Below are positions 29,240 through 39,125 of a stretch of DNA of 64,000 nt, piece after piece. The DNA comes from Myxococcales bacterium (GTDB taxonomy: Bacteria > Myxococcota_A > Polyangia > Haliangiales > Haliangiaceae), in the NCBI GenBank assembly GCA_016717005.1, contig JADJUF010000037.1, positions 434,001 through 498,000 of the forward strand. Reading direction: 5' to 3'. Numbering within the stretch: position 1 is the first letter of the stretch; each line of letters begins with the position of its first letter. Both the position numbers and the translations under genes were made by a program. The notes under the pieces are model-generated. The model worked only from the letters and a program-made list of their open reading frames with translations. It was not told the DNA's origin and ran no database searches.

Positions 29240-30678
29240 GGTCCCTCCTCCTCCTCGAGCCACGCCGCCGGCGCGTCCAGCCGCGCCGGTCCGTCTACGA
29301 TCGTCACCTCGCCGTCGACCAGGCGCAGCCGCGCCCCGGCCGCGCGCAGCCCGCGGCCCCCGCCGAGGTGCGCCGCCCGCGCGACCTCGATCCACCGGGC
29401 CGCGCCGCCCGCGGCGGCGAGCGCGCTGCCGGCGAGGTCGGCCAGCGCCACCCGCGCGTGGCCGGCCAGCGCCCGCGCCAGCCAGGCCCGCAGCAGGGCC
29501 TGCCGCCGCGCCGCCAGCTCGCGCACCGCCTCGAGCGACCGCTGCTTGCGCGCCAGCGGCGCGGGCGCGTCGGCACCCATCGCCCGCGGCGCGCCCCGCG
29601 GCGGCGGCGGGGCCAGCCGGTGGGCCGCGGTCGCCGGCCGCAGGTCGACGCGCACCTGCGCCGACGCCACCAGCTGCTCGAACCACACCGCGCGTCGCGG
29701 GTCGCGCGCGGGCCCGGCCGCGACCGCGGCGAGCGCGTGCCGAAGATCGGCCAGCCGGGTGCTGCGCCGCTCGAGCTCGCGCACGTGGCGCTGCATCTTG
29801 GCGAGCACGTCGCGCGCCGCGCTGTCGACCAGCGCGGTCATCCGCGCGAGCGGCCCGCCGGCGACGAAGAACGCGGTGTGGGCGGCCAGGCGCTCGCTCG
29901 GGTCCGCGATCGCGGTCGCCCCGAGCCCGCGCGGCGTCAGGTCGCGATCGCGCGCGACCGCCTGCAGGCACCCCGCCAGCGCGACGCGGTAGCGCGGCGC
30001 CGCCAGCTCGGTCAGGCGCGCCGCCAGCTCCGCCCGCAGCTCCTCGACCCGCGCGACGTACACCCGCAGGTAGCGCTCGAGCCAGGCGAGGATCGCGCGC
30101 AGCCCGTCGAGGTCGTAGGGCCGCGCCGCGAACCCCAGCATCTCGGCGCGCAGGCCGACCAGCTCGGCGCCGACCTGATCGATCGTGTCGCCGATGAGCT
30201 CGACCAGGTGCATGGCCCGGCGCGCCAGCTCGTCGTCGCCGTCGCCGCCGTCGTCGCCGTCGTCGCCGCGCCCGCGGTCGAGCACCCGGCCCAGCTCGCG
30301 CACCTGCCCGAGGAGGTCGGTCAGGCGATCGCGCGAGTCGCCGACCCGCGCGTGCAGCCGGGCCACCAGCCGGGCCTCGAGCCACTCGAGCAGCGCGACC
30401 GCGTCGTCGGTCAGCCGGTAGCGGAACCGCTCGCGCCGGTTGTCCTTGTAGCTGCGGAGCTTGTGGGCCTCGGTGATGCGGTCGATCGCGCCCCACGCGA
30501 TCAGCTGCTCGACGTCGTGCGCGAACCCGACCGGGTCGTACGCGCCGTGGCGCCCGGCCGGACCCACGACCCGCGCCAGCACGTCCTCGTGCAGCGGCTC
30601 GAGCTCGTGGGCGCGCCGGTCGAGCAGCAACGCGTAGAGGATCGTCAGGTAGAACGGCGCGCGCTCGGCGGTGACCAC
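29236..30678 (-). CDS. jetA: Wadjet JetA, MukF/MksF kleisin-like subunit
   Basis: Kleisin subunit of the Wadjet complex. About 480 residues from the GTG at 30678. The N-terminal winged helix is FYLTILYALLLDRRAHELEP through LIAWGAIDRITEAH and YKDNRRERFRYRLTDDAVALLEWLE. Long helices follow (residues about 100-330), with an Asp/Gly low-complexity insert (DRGRGDDGDDGGDGDDE). The C-terminal part has two more helical bundles ending in VDGEVTIVDGPARLDAPAAW. It agrees best with the DUF2397-type JetA. No ATG or GTG occurs further upstream in frame, though the frame itself stays open, so the first residues are uncertain. First gene of jetA-jetB-jetC, with 4-nt overlaps throughout. Confidence 0.85.
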   Translation of the reverse strand: MVTAERAPFYLTILYALLLDRRAHELEPLHEDVLARVVGPAGRHGAYDPVGFAHDVEQLIAWGAIDRITEAHKLRSYKDNRRERFRYRLTDDAVALLEWLEARLVARLHARVGDSRDRLTDLLGQVRELGRVLDRGRGDDGDDGGDGDDELARRAMHLVELIGDTIDQVGAELVGLRAEMLGFAARPYDLDGLRAILAWLERYLRVYVARVEELRAELAARLTELAAPRYRVALAGCLQAVARDRDLTPRGLGATAIADPSERLAAHTAFFVAGGPLARMTALVDSAARDVLAKMQRHVRELERRSTRLADLRHALAAVAAGPARDPRRAVWFEQLVASAQVRVDLRPATAAHRLAPPPPRGAPRAMGADAPAPLARKQRSLEAVRELAARRQALLRAWLARALAGHARVALADLAGSALAAAGGAARWIEVARAAHLGGGRGLRAAGARLRLVDGEVTIVDGPARLDAPAAWLEEEEGP

Positions 30679-30828
30679 GGCGGCGACCCGACCGCGCAGC
30701 CCCAGCGCCAGCGCCGGCGCCAGCCCGTCCGCGAACGCCGCCGCCTGCGCGCCCGGCGTCGTCGCGACCAGCCGGGCCGCCGCGTCCAGGTCGAGCGTCA
30801 GGGCCGCCGCGCTGCTACGCTCGACACC
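30679..30828. promoter_or_regulatory. divergent control region between jetA and jetD
   Basis: 150 bases separate the start of jetA from that of jetD. On the jetD side TACGCT ends 7 nt before its GTG; for jetA no convincing box or SD is visible. All four genes must be driven from here. Confidence 0.45.
30816..30821 (+). promoter_or_regulatory. -10-like TAnnnT hexamer before jetD
   Basis: TACGCT, 7 nt before the GTG at 30829, without SD. Confidence 0.45.
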
Positions 30829-32166
30829 GTGAGCGGGGCGGGCGTCGACCAGAGCACCCTCGGCGACCTGCGCGCCGCGGTCGCCGACGCGCCGGCCGCG
30901 CGCCGCGCCCTCGCGGCGGTCCTCGACCGCGCCGAGGCGACCGGCCGCATGCCCCAGCGGATCACCGTGGCCGTCGACGCGCCCGGCCTGGTCGCGCTGC
31001 GGTCGATCTTCTCGCCGCGCGCGGTCGCCGCGCTGCCCGACGGGCGCGCCCGCCTCGAGCTCGCCCGCGTCCCCGCCCACGACCTGGCCGCGCTGCTCTA
31101 CGCCGCCCTCGACCGCGCCCCGCGCGACCCCGCCGACGAGCGCCGGCGCCTCGACGCCGAGCTGCAGGCTGGCCTGGCGCGCGTGCCCGCGGCCGCGCCG
31201 ACCGCGACCGCGTACCTCGCCGCGGTCACCGACGATCTCGCGGGGCTCCACACCCTGGCCCGCGACCGCGGCCCGGCCCACGCGCTCCACCAGATCGCCC
31301 AGGTCACCCGCGCGCTCGACGCCCTCGCCACCGTCACCGAGCCGCTGCGCGTCGCCAGCTTCGCGGCCCGCGCGCTCGGCGACAGCAAGGCCCTGGGCCC
31401 CGGCACCGAGCTGGCCCGCGCCGTCGGCGACGCCCTGCTCCGCTTCGACCCGGTCGTCCAGGCCGAGGTCGCCGCGCGCCAGCCTCGGTCGGCCCTGGCC
31501 GCGGCCGCGCTCGCGCTCGAGGCCCGGGGCCTGGTGCGCGACCTGACCAGCGTCCTTGTCCACGTGTTCGGCCCGCTCACCTACGCCGTCGGTGAGCTCA
31601 CGTTCCGCCACGTCGCCGACCACGCCGTGCTCGGCGTCCCGACGCCGCTGTCGCTCGCCCAGCTCCGGACCGCCCGGCTCGTCGACGCGCCCTTCGCCCA
31701 GATCACGATCTTCGAGAACCAGGCGCCGTTCCTCGACTACCTCGATCGCGCCGACCCGCGCCGCGAGCTGGTCGTGTGCGCGCGCGGCCAGGCCACCTGG
31801 GCGGTGGTCACGCTGGTGCGGCTGTGCGCCGCCACCGGCGCGCCGATCCGCGCCGCGTGCGACCTCGATCGCAGCGGCGTGCTCATCCTGCGCAGCCTCG
31901 CCGCCCGCGCCCACGCGCCCATCGCGCCGTGGCACATGGACGCCGCCACCCACGCACGCTTCGCCGCCACCGCCGGCCGCCCCCTCGACCCCGACGAGCG
32001 CGACCGGCTCGCGCGCCTGGTCGCCGCCGATCCTCCGGACGCGCCGTGCCACGATCTCCTCCGCGCGATCCACGCCACCGGCCTGTGGATCGAGCAAGAG
32101 GCGATCGCCCACCACCTGTGGAACCCGCCGCCGCCGCACGACGACTTCAATAGCAACTCCGGCTGA
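30829..32166 (+). CDS. jetD: Wadjet JetD, Toprim nuclease, divergent from jetABC
   Basis: Nuclease subunit of Wadjet, cutting DNA after loop extrusion. The protein has 445 residues. Its N-terminal half is helical (binding arm). The C-terminal half is a Toprim fold of the DUF2399 kind: the catalytic glutamate lies in TIFENQAPFLDYL (nt about 31711-31719) and the metal-binding DxD in ACDLDRSGVLIL (nt 31861-31869), followed by APWHMDAATHARF and WIEQEAI near the end. Catalytic residues appear intact. In described Wadjet operons jetD usually follows jetC on the same strand; here it is transcribed away from jetABC. It is too short to include an additional enzymatic domain. Confidence 0.87.
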   Translation: MSGAGVDQSTLGDLRAAVADAPAARRALAAVLDRAEATGRMPQRITVAVDAPGLVALRSIFSPRAVAALPDGRARLELARVPAHDLAALLYAALDRAPRDPADERRRLDAELQAGLARVPAAAPTATAYLAAVTDDLAGLHTLARDRGPAHALHQIAQVTRALDALATVTEPLRVASFAARALGDSKALGPGTELARAVGDALLRFDPVVQAEVAARQPRSALAAAALALEARGLVRDLTSVLVHVFGPLTYAVGELTFRHVADHAVLGVPTPLSLAQLRTARLVDAPFAQITIFENQAPFLDYLDRADPRRELVVCARGQATWAVVTLVRLCAATGAPIRAACDLDRSGVLILRSLAARAHAPIAPWHMDAATHARFAATAGRPLDPDERDRLARLVAADPPDAPCHDLLRAIHATGLWIEQEAIAHHLWNPPPPHDDFNSNSG

Positions 32167-32354
32167 CGGCGCAAGCGCGCGCGCTCCGTCCGCTCAGCGC
32201 GCGCGGCGGGCCGCACCTCGCGTGGGCGCTGCCGCGGCGGTCCCCGTCGTAGCGTCCGCGTCCTCCGTCTCGCCGCGCAGACCCGGCGTGATGCTCGAGC
32301 TCACCTCGGGCGCTGACGTGTCGGTGACGCGATCGAGGGCGCCCTCCCCGAACG

Positions 32355-32738
32355 CTACCGGGCCAGCGCCTCGCACGGCGCCAGCTCGTCGTCGGTGCGC
32401 GCGGCCAGCACGCAGGCGCGCGCGGCCGGGGTGATGTGGGCCATGCACTCCGCGAGCTCGCGCTCGTGACGCGCGCCGCGCAGCTTGTCGCTGTCCGGAT
32501 CGCCGCCGATCAGCTGCCAGGTGTGGGCCAGCACGCGCTCGCAGTCGGCGCGCTCGGTGGCGGCGGGCGCCGGGCGCGCGGCCGGCGGTGATGGTGGCGG
32601 CGCGGGGCGCGCGGCCGGCGGTGATGGCGGCGGCGCGGGGCTCGCGGCCGGCGGCGATGGCGCCGGCGCCGGGCTCGACCCGCACGCGCCGACGGTGGCC
32701 ACGAGCGCGAACACGAGGCCGCGGGTCCAGAGGGTCAT
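32355..32738 (-). CDS. small Pro/Ala-rich lipoprotein
   Basis: Predicted lipoprotein of 127 residues. Leader MTLWTRGLVFALVATVGAC; then three near-identical PSPPAARPAPP units (32575-32680), probably a wall-spanning spacer. A compact helical domain follows with four Cys (ADCERVLAHTW, ELAECMAHITPAARACV, LAPCEAL), likely two disulphides. The last part recalls small four-Cys helical domains often found in lipoproteins of this group. Function unknown. The region 32167-32354, between it and jetD, shows no gene. Confidence 0.75.
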   Translation of the reverse strand: MTLWTRGLVFALVATVGACGSSPAPAPSPPAASPAPPPSPPAARPAPPPSPPAARPAPAATERADCERVLAHTWQLIGGDPDSDKLRGARHERELAECMAHITPAARACVLAARTDDELAPCEALAR

Positions 32739-32745
32739 GGCCCCG

Positions 32746-32751
32746 GTGGTA
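32746..32751 (-). promoter_or_regulatory. -10-like hexamer (TACCAC)
   Basis: Minus-strand TACCAC, 7 nt before the ATG at 32738. Confidence 0.35.
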
Positions 32752-32887
32752 CCGCATCGCGCGGGCCGGGGGCCGGGTCGCGTGGCAATGCCGTCGGGCC
32801 GCGCCCTGGCGACTGGGCTCGCCCCAGGATCATTCGGGGCTGCGCCGAGGGACAGCCCCGCGAACTGGCGTCAGGCCGCCGGAACGC

Positions 32888-33418
32888 TCAGCCGACGTCG
32901 TCGTCGCTGGCCACGGCCACCGGGGCCGCGTCAGGCGGCGCGCCCGCGGGCCGGTGCTCGAACGGCTTGGGCCGGGTCAGGCCACCGGCCGCGCCCGCCT
33001 CGCCCTTGCCGCAGGCCAGGACCTTGCGCCCGACCGCGAAGAAGACGGTCATCTTGCCCAGCTCGAGCGCCTCGACGACGCCCTGGCCGAAGGTCGGGTG
33101 CTCGACCCGCTCGCCGATCGCGAACCGCTCGCTGGCGGCGTACGCGCGCGGCGGCTTGTTGAGGTCGGCGGCCACCGCCGGGGTCTCGAACCGCGCGACC
33201 ACCTTCACCGGGCGGGTCGAGCGCGGCGACCGCGGCGTCGACGCGGCGCGGGTCTTGGTGCCGGGCGGCAGCTTGGGGTTCTTGTAGCGGTGCTGACCGC
33301 CACACTCCTTGCAGATGACCCGCACGATCTGCTCCCCGACCTTGGCCACGATGACGTGCCAGACGTCACCGCACTTGCTGCACAGGGATTCGATATCGGC
33401 GCCAACAGCTGGGGTCAT
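32888..33418 (-). CDS. zinc-ribbon protein with Tudor/KOW-like domain
   Basis: Protein of 176 residues. The N-terminal zinc ribbon is CSKCG (residues about 13-17) and CKECG (about 36-40). A basic linker (KTRAASTPRSPRSTRPVK) leads to a small beta-barrel domain, GERVEHPTFGQGVVEALELGKMTVFFAVGRKVLACGK. This resembles the C-terminal Tudor-like domain of UvrD/PcrA helicases and CarD-type RNA polymerase-binding modules. The acidic tail ends VASDDDVG. It may bind nucleic acid or RNA polymerase; that is inference. It diverges from the acetyltransferase gene with only 48 bases between the two starts. Confidence 0.8.
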   Translation of the reverse strand: MTPAVGADIESLCSKCGDVWHVIVAKVGEQIVRVICKECGGQHRYKNPKLPPGTKTRAASTPRSPRSTRPVKVVARFETPAVAADLNKPPRAYAASERFAIGERVEHPTFGQGVVEALELGKMTVFFAVGRKVLACGKGEAGAAGGLTRPKPFEHRPAGAPPDAAPVAVASDDDVG

Positions 33419-33427
33419 GCGGGCCGA

Positions 33428-33433
33428 CGTATA
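33428..33433 (-). promoter_or_regulatory. -10-like TAnnnT-type hexamer
   Basis: Minus-strand TATACG, 9 nt before the ATG at 33418. Confidence 0.35.
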
Positions 33434-33454
33434 CAGCGTCGGCGCCCGGCGCGC

Positions 33455-33460
33455 TACCGT
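33455..33460 (+). promoter_or_regulatory. -10-like TAnnnT hexamer
   Basis: TACCGT, 6 nt before the ATG at 33467. Confidence 0.5.
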
Positions 33461-33466
33461 TGTCGC

Positions 33467-34000
33467 ATGAGCCTGGTCCGCCTCCGCGTTTTGGCCGAGT
33501 CCGACGTCGACGACATCCTGACCTGGGTCAACGATCCGGCCATCGTCGGCAACATCGCGGCGTTCTCCGGCCACGCGTTCACCCGCGACCAGGAGCTGGC
33601 CTACATCCGCCGCACCCTGGCCTCGGCCAGCGACCGGGTCTGGTCGATCGAGGAGGCCGCCACCGGCCGCTACCTCGGCCAGTGCGGCGTCCACCAGATC
33701 CACGACCGCTCGAAGGTCGGCCGGCTCGCCTGCATCATCGCCGCCCAGGGCGACATGGGCCGCGGCTTCGGCTCGGCCGCGATCCGGGCCACGCTCGACC
33801 ACGCGTTCGGCCCGCTGGGCCTGCACAAGGTCTGGCTCATGATCTTCCGCACCAACGAGCGCAGCCGTCGCACCTACGCGCGGCTGGGCTTCGTCGAGGA
33901 GGGCGTCCTGCGCGAGGAGTACTTCCACGACGGCGGCTGGCACGACATGCTGCGCATGAGCATGCTCGCGCGCGAGTGGCCGACGCCGGCCGCGGCCTGA
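33467..34000 (+). CDS. GNAT N-acetyltransferase, RimJ/RimL-like
   Basis: Acetyl-CoA-dependent acetyltransferase of 177 residues. The pattern follows the RimJ/RimL/SpeG group: LRVLAESDVDDILTWVNDP at the start, GRYLGQCGVHQI in the middle, the acetyl-CoA loop MGRGFGSAAIRATLDHAFGPLGLHKVWL, and NERSRRTYARLGFVEEGVLREEYF at the end. Substrate could be a protein N-terminus, polyamine or antibiotic; nothing here decides. The start is chosen from the conserved N-terminus and the TACCGT box. Its last codons are the source of tandem repeats that follow. Confidence 0.9.
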   Translation: MSLVRLRVLAESDVDDILTWVNDPAIVGNIAAFSGHAFTRDQELAYIRRTLASASDRVWSIEEAATGRYLGQCGVHQIHDRSKVGRLACIIAAQGDMGRGFGSAAIRATLDHAFGPLGLHKVWLMIFRTNERSRRTYARLGFVEEGVLREEYFHDGGWHDMLRMSMLAREWPTPAAA

Positions 34001-34225
34001 TCAGCCGCTGCGCGCGTGGCCGACGCCGGCCGGATCAGGCGCTGCGCGCGTGCGCGCCGCGCCGCGGGTGCGCCCACGCCAGGGCGCCCTCGAGGCCCCG
34101 CGGCCTGATCACGCGCTGCGCGTGCGCCGACGCCGGCCGGATCAGGCGCTGCGCGGGCTCGCCGCGCCGCGGGTGCGCCCACGCCAGGGCGCCCTCGCCA
34201 CCGTCGCGCTCACGCGCTGCGCGGG
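33975..34225 (+). repeat. tandem repeats joining the 3' ends of two convergent genes
   Basis: Four or more units of GCCGACGCCGGCCGGATCAG followed by GCGCTGCGCGCG, two of them with a longer insert GCGCCGCGGGTGCGCCCACG. The stop of the acetyltransferase gene lies in the first unit and that of the convergent gene (34210) in the last, each in the same GATCA-GCGCTGCGCG context. Confidence 0.85.
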
Positions 34226-35220
34226 CGCTCGCGCCAGCTGTCGAGCATGCGCGCGTAGTTCAGGCGCGCCCACGCGTGCGGGTCGGGCGACGACCGCGCG
34301 TCCATCACGCCCCGGGCCTCGGCGCTCGAGCGGTAGCCCTTGCCGTCGAGCCACGCCAAGAGCTCGTCGCGGATCACCCCGACGTAGGCCGGGCCGTTGA
34401 CCAGCAGCGCCGACGCCAGCTGGAGCACGTGGGCGCCGCACAGGATCGCCTTGGCCGCGTCGGTGCCGCTGTGGACCCCGCCGGTGCAGCCCAGCGCCAG
34501 CGGCGTGGTCGGCGCCAGCACCGCCAGCGCGTGCAGGCGCAGCGGCAGCTCGCTCGAGGTCGACGCCACCAGCCGGCGATCGACGTCGAGCTCCTCGAGG
34601 TCGAGGTCGGGCTGGTAGAAGCGGTTGAACACGGTCACGCCGCGCGCGCCGGCCTGGGCCAGCCGGCGCACGAACGCCGGCAGCGACGAGTAGAACGGCG
34701 ACAGCTTGACCGTCACCGGGATCGCGACCGTGGCCACGACCGCCGCGACCACCTCGAGCTGGCGCGCCTCGAGCGCGGCCCCGGTCTCGTCGGCCGAGGT
34801 CGCGACCTCGTACAGGTTGAGCTCGAGCGCGCTGGCGCCGGCCGCCTCGAGCTGGCGCGCGTAGCTGGTCCACCCGCCGGGCGTGGTGCCGTTGAGCGAC
34901 GCCACGATCGGCACCGCCACCCGCGCCCGCAGGCGCTCGAGCTGGCGGACGTAGGGCTCGGCGTCGAGGGAGAACACGTCGACGTCGGGCATGAACGTCC
35001 GGGCCTCGGCGTCGGCGTCGAGCCGCGCGTCGAAGAACCGGTTGGCCGCGAGCTGCTCGCTGACGAGCTGCTCCTCGAACAGCGAGTACATGACGACCGC
35101 GCCGGCCCCGGCCGCGACCGCCGCGGCGATCGCGTCGGCGTCCCTCGACAGCGGGCTCGCGGACACCACGAGCGGACAGCTCAGGTCGAGCCCGAGCCAG
35201 GAGGTGGATAGATCAGCCAT
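34210..35220 (-). CDS. dihydroorotate dehydrogenase-like flavoprotein paired with nifJ
   Basis: Flavin TIM-barrel protein of 336 residues, of the PyrD-like type regularly found next to pyruvate:ferredoxin oxidoreductase. Recognisable parts are LGLDLSCPLVVSASPLSRD, AGAGAVVMYSLFEEQ, VASLNGTTPGGWTSYARQLEAAGASALELNLYE, IPVTVKLSPFYSSLP, GVTVFNRFYQPDLDLEELD and ALGCTGGVHSGTDAAKAILCGAHVLQLAS. It lacks the membrane helix of class 2 enzymes. In this context its role is probably not pyrimidine synthesis but electron transfer or an unknown redox step. Its ATG overlaps the end of nifJ by 8 nt, so both form one operon. Confidence 0.9.
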   Translation of the reverse strand: MADLSTSWLGLDLSCPLVVSASPLSRDADAIAAAVAAGAGAVVMYSLFEEQLVSEQLAANRFFDARLDADAEARTFMPDVDVFSLDAEPYVRQLERLRARVAVPIVASLNGTTPGGWTSYARQLEAAGASALELNLYEVATSADETGAALEARQLEVVAAVVATVAIPVTVKLSPFYSSLPAFVRRLAQAGARGVTVFNRFYQPDLDLEELDVDRRLVASTSSELPLRLHALAVLAPTTPLALGCTGGVHSGTDAAKAILCGAHVLQLASALLVNGPAYVGVIRDELLAWLDGKGYRSSAEARGVMDARSSPDPHAWARLNYARMLDSWRERPRSA

Positions 35221-38200
35221 GGTGCTTCTCTTGGGGCAGGTGGATGCGCGCGAGCTGCTCGTAGAACGCGTAGCGCTGGCGGACCGCGGTCCGGGCCGCG
35301 TCGAGGAGCACGGCGTAGTGCTCGGGCGACCGCAGCTCGACCATGCGGAACCGCGCCTCGTGCTGCATGTACGCCGCGACGTCGAGCTTGGGCGCGCCCG
35401 AGTCGAGCACCAGCGGCGCCTCGCCGCGGGCCACCCGCGCCGGATCGTAGCGGTACAGCGGCCACATGCCGCTGTCGACCGCGCGCTTCTGCTGGGTCGG
35501 CGCGTGCACCAGATCGTAGCCGTGGGCGATGCACGGGCTGTGGGCGATCACGAGCGACGGGCCGGGGTGGCGCTCGGCCTCGAGCAGCACCTCGACGGTC
35601 TGCGCGCTCTTGGCCTGCATCGCGATCGTCGCGACGTAGACGTGGCCGTAGCTCATCGCCAGCAGGCCCAGGTCCTTCTTGCGCGTGTCCTTGCCGGCGG
35701 TCGCGAACTTGGCCGCGGCGCCCAGCGGCGTCGCCTTCGACGCCTGGCCGCCGGTGTTCGAGTAGACCTCGGTGTCGAGCACGAGCACGTTGACCTTGCG
35801 GTGCGACGCGAGCACGTGATCGAGGCCGCCGTAGCCGATGTCGTAGGCCCAGCCGTCGCCGCCGATGATCCACAGGCTGCGCGGCACCAGCGCCGGCGCC
35901 ACCGTCGCCAGCGCCCGGGCCTCGGCCGACGCGTCGCCGGCCAGGTGCGCGATCAGCGACTCGACCCGGGCCCGCTGCGCCGCGTACCAGGTCTCGCCGT
36001 CGCCGGGCGCGCGCAGCCCGTCGACCAGCGCCGCCGGCAGCCGCGGCGCCAGCGCGGTCAAGAGCGCCTCGGCCCGGGTGCGCCGCGCGTCGATGCCCAG
36101 GCGCATGCCCAGGCCGAACTCGGCGTTGTCCTCGAACAGCGAGTTGGACCACGCCGGCCCGCGGCCGTGGCGTCGGTCGTGTACGGCGTCGTCGGCAGGT
36201 TGCCGCCGTAGATCGACGAGCAGCCGGTCGCGTTGGCGATCACGAGGTGGTCGCCGAACAGCTGCGTCAAGAGCCGGATGTACGGCGTCTCGCCGCAGCC
36301 CGCGCACGCGCCCGAGAACTCGAACAGCGGCTGCCGCAGCACCGCGGTGCGCTTGCCGATCGCGAGCCCGTCGAGCGGCGCCGAGGTGATGCCCTCGAAG
36401 AACGCGAACGCCTCCTTCTCGCGCGCGCGGTTGGGCGCGAGCGGCTCGTTGACCAGCGCCTTGCGCCGCGGCTTGAGCCGATCCTTGGCCGGGCAGACCT
36501 CGACGCACAGGCCGCAGCCGGTGCAGTCCTCGGGCGCGACCTGCACGGTGTAGCGCAGGTGCGCGAGCGTCGGGTCGAAGCTGACCGGCTCCGAGCGGAA
36601 CTCCGGCGGCGCGTGCGCGAGCTCGTGCGCGTCGAAGATCTTGGCCTGGATCGCCGCGTGCGGGCAGCTCATCACGCAGAAGTTGCACTGCACGCACACG
36701 TCGGGCTGCCAGATCGGGATCTCGTGCGCGATCGCGCGCTTCTCGAACTTGCTGGTGCCGGTCGGCCAGGTGCCGTCGGGCGGGAACGCGCTGACCGGCA
36801 GCTCGTCGCCGCGGCCCTCGAGCAACAGCCGCGTCACCCGCTGCACCAGCGCCGGCGCGTGGGGCGGCACCGCCGGCGGCCGCGCCCGCGTGGTCGTGAC
36901 CGCGGTCGGCACCGGCACCTCGACCAGCTCGGCCAGGGCCGCGTCGAGCGCGACCAGGTTGCGGCGCACGACCTCGGGGCCGCGCCGGCCGTAGGTGGCC
37001 TCGAGCGAGTGGCGGATGTGCGCCATCGCCTCGTCCATCGGCAGCACCTTGGCCAGCTGGAAGAAGCACACCTGCATGACGGTGTTGATGCGGCCGCCCA
37101 GGCCGGCGCGCTCGGCCACGCCGCCGCCGTCGATCACGAACAGCCGGCACCGCTGCTCGATCAGCCGGGCCTGGACCTCGCGTGGCAGCGCGTCCCAGAC
37201 CCGCGCCGGCGTCGCCGAGGTGTTGAGCAGCACGGTCGCGCCCGGCATCGCCGCCGCGAGCACGTCGCGGCGCTCGAGCGCCTCGGGGTCGTGGATCGCG
37301 ACGAACTGCGCCCGCCGCACCAGGTAGCTCGACCGGATCGGCCGCGGCCCGAAGCGCAGGTGCGAGATCGTCGTCGAGCCCGACTTGCGCGAGTCGTACT
37401 CGAAGTAGCCCTGCGCGAACCGCGGCGTCTCCTCGCCGATGATCTTGATCGTCGCCTTGTTGGCCGAGACCGTGCCGTCGGCGCCGAGCCCGAAGAACAG
37501 CGCCCGGGTCACGTCGTCGGGCTCGAGATCGAACGCCGCGTCGTACGCCATCGACGAGCCCGAGACGTCGTCACGGATGCCGATCGTGAAGCGCCGCCGC
37601 GGCCCCGCGCCGGCCATGTCGTCGAAGATCGCCCGGGCCATCGCCGGCGTGAACTCCTTCGACGCCAGCCCGTAGCGGCCGCCGGCCAGCCGCGGCAGCG
37701 CCGGGAACCGGCCCTCGGCCACCGCCTCGACCAGCGCCGAGGTCAGCTCCTGCAGCAGCGGATCGCCGCTGGCGCCCGGCTCCTTGGTGCGATCGAGCAC
37801 GGTGAGCGCGCGCGCGGTGGTCGGCAGCGCCGCCAGCAGGTGCTCGATCGAGCACGGCCGGAACAGCCGGACCTTGAGCACGCCGACCTTCTCGCCGCGC
37901 GCGACCAGGTGCTCGACGGTCTCGTGCAGGCACTCGGCGCCCGAGCCCATCGCCACCACCACCCGCTCGGCCGCCGGGTCGCCGACGTAGTCGAACAGCC
38001 GGTAGCGCCGACCGGTCAGCTCGGCGAAGCGCGCCATCGTCCGGTCGAGGATCGTCGGCAGCCGGGCGTAGAACGGCTCGACCGCCTCGCGCGACTGGAA
38101 GTAGACGTCGGGGTTCTGCGAGGTGCCGCGGACGACCGGGTGGTCGGGATCGAGCGCGCGGGCCCGGTGCGCGGAGATCGCCTCGGGATCGATCAGCGCG

Positions 38201-38805
38201 CGCAGCACGTCGTCGCCCAGCGGCTCGACCTTGGCGACCTCATGCGAGGTCCGGAACCCGTCGAAGAAGTGCAGGATCGGCACGCGCGCCGCGAGCGTGG
38301 TCGCGTGGGCGATCGCGGCGAGGTCCTGGGCCTCCTGGACCGAGCCCGAGCACAGGAGCGCCATGCCGGTCGAGCGCGCCGCCATCACGTCCGAGTGATC
38401 GCCGAAGATCGACAGCGCGTGGGTCGCGAGCGCCCGGGCCGCGACGTGCATGCAGAACGCGGTCAGCTCGCCGGCGATCTTGTACAGATCCGGCAGCATC
38501 AAGAGCAGGCCCTGGGACGCGGTGAACGTCGTCGTCAGCGCGCCGGTCTGCAGCGCGCCGTGGACCGCGCCGGCGGCGCCGCCCTCGGACTGCATCTCCA
38601 TCACGTCGGGCACCTGGCCCCACAGGTTGGGCCGGCGATCGGCCGACCACGCGTCGGCGTACTCGCCCATCGCCGACGCCGGCGTGATCGGATAGATCGC
38701 GATCACCTCGCTCAGCCGATACGCGACGTGCGCGACCGCCTCGTTGGCGTCGAAGGTCTTGAAGACGGGAGTGGCGGGAGTGACGGTCGCGGCCGGGTCA
38801 GCCAT
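35213..38805 (-). CDS. nifJ: pyruvate:ferredoxin (flavodoxin) oxidoreductase, one frameshift
   Basis: Oxidises pyruvate to acetyl-CoA and CO2 with reduction of ferredoxin or flavodoxin. All domains of the single-chain enzyme are visible: pyrimidine-binding domain (YPITPASAMGEYAD, near residue 45), domain with GLGADGTVSANKATIKII, ferredoxin part with two 4Fe-4S motifs CVQCNFCVMSCP and CTGCGLCVEVCP, and the TPP domain with FSGACAGCGETPY and GGDGWAYDIGYGG. The frame breaks once near 36169: the sequence reads YTTDA and then loses one base before GRGPAWSNSLFEDNAEFG. Restoring one C in a short C-run rejoins the halves into 1197 residues, the family length. A sequencing error is the likeliest cause. 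Confidence 0.92.
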
Positions 38806-39125
38806 CGCCCCGCATGGTGCGAGCCCTGTGCCAGCCCGCGCGCGGTGTGGGCCCCGGTGCGCCCCGCCGCGACGCAAGGGCTGCGGCGGGCGGCGGCCCC
38901 AGGCGCGAGAATTGCGCGCGCGGCCGCGACGCGACGACGAGGCGCTCGTGGTCCTGCGGCGCGGGGCCTCGTTCGCCTGAACCCCATGACGACGGTGAAG
39001 GCCACCGCGACCTCGGCGCCGGCGCGGGCGGGGCGGCGCGGCGTCGAGATCGTTCGGTCGAACACCGTGACGACGGCGGCGATGGCGCACGCGCCCGTTC
39101 AGGCCGGCGCGCCCGCCGGTGTCGG
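38806..39125. other. 320-base gap with no recognised feature
   Basis: Gap between the start of nifJ and the end of the nucleoside kinase gene, both on the minus strand. It must contain the nifJ promoter, but I see no TAnnnT box at the usual place, no repeat and no credible gene. Confidence 0.5.

Noticed and set aside
30679..30828. jetA start upstream of 30678
   Set aside because: The frame is open but contains no ATG or GTG until 30678, and extension would run into jetD's start region.
36150..36190. Programmed frameshift in nifJ
   Set aside because: No slippery heptamer or downstream structure; the enzyme is not known to use frameshifting, and a single missing C restores the protein.
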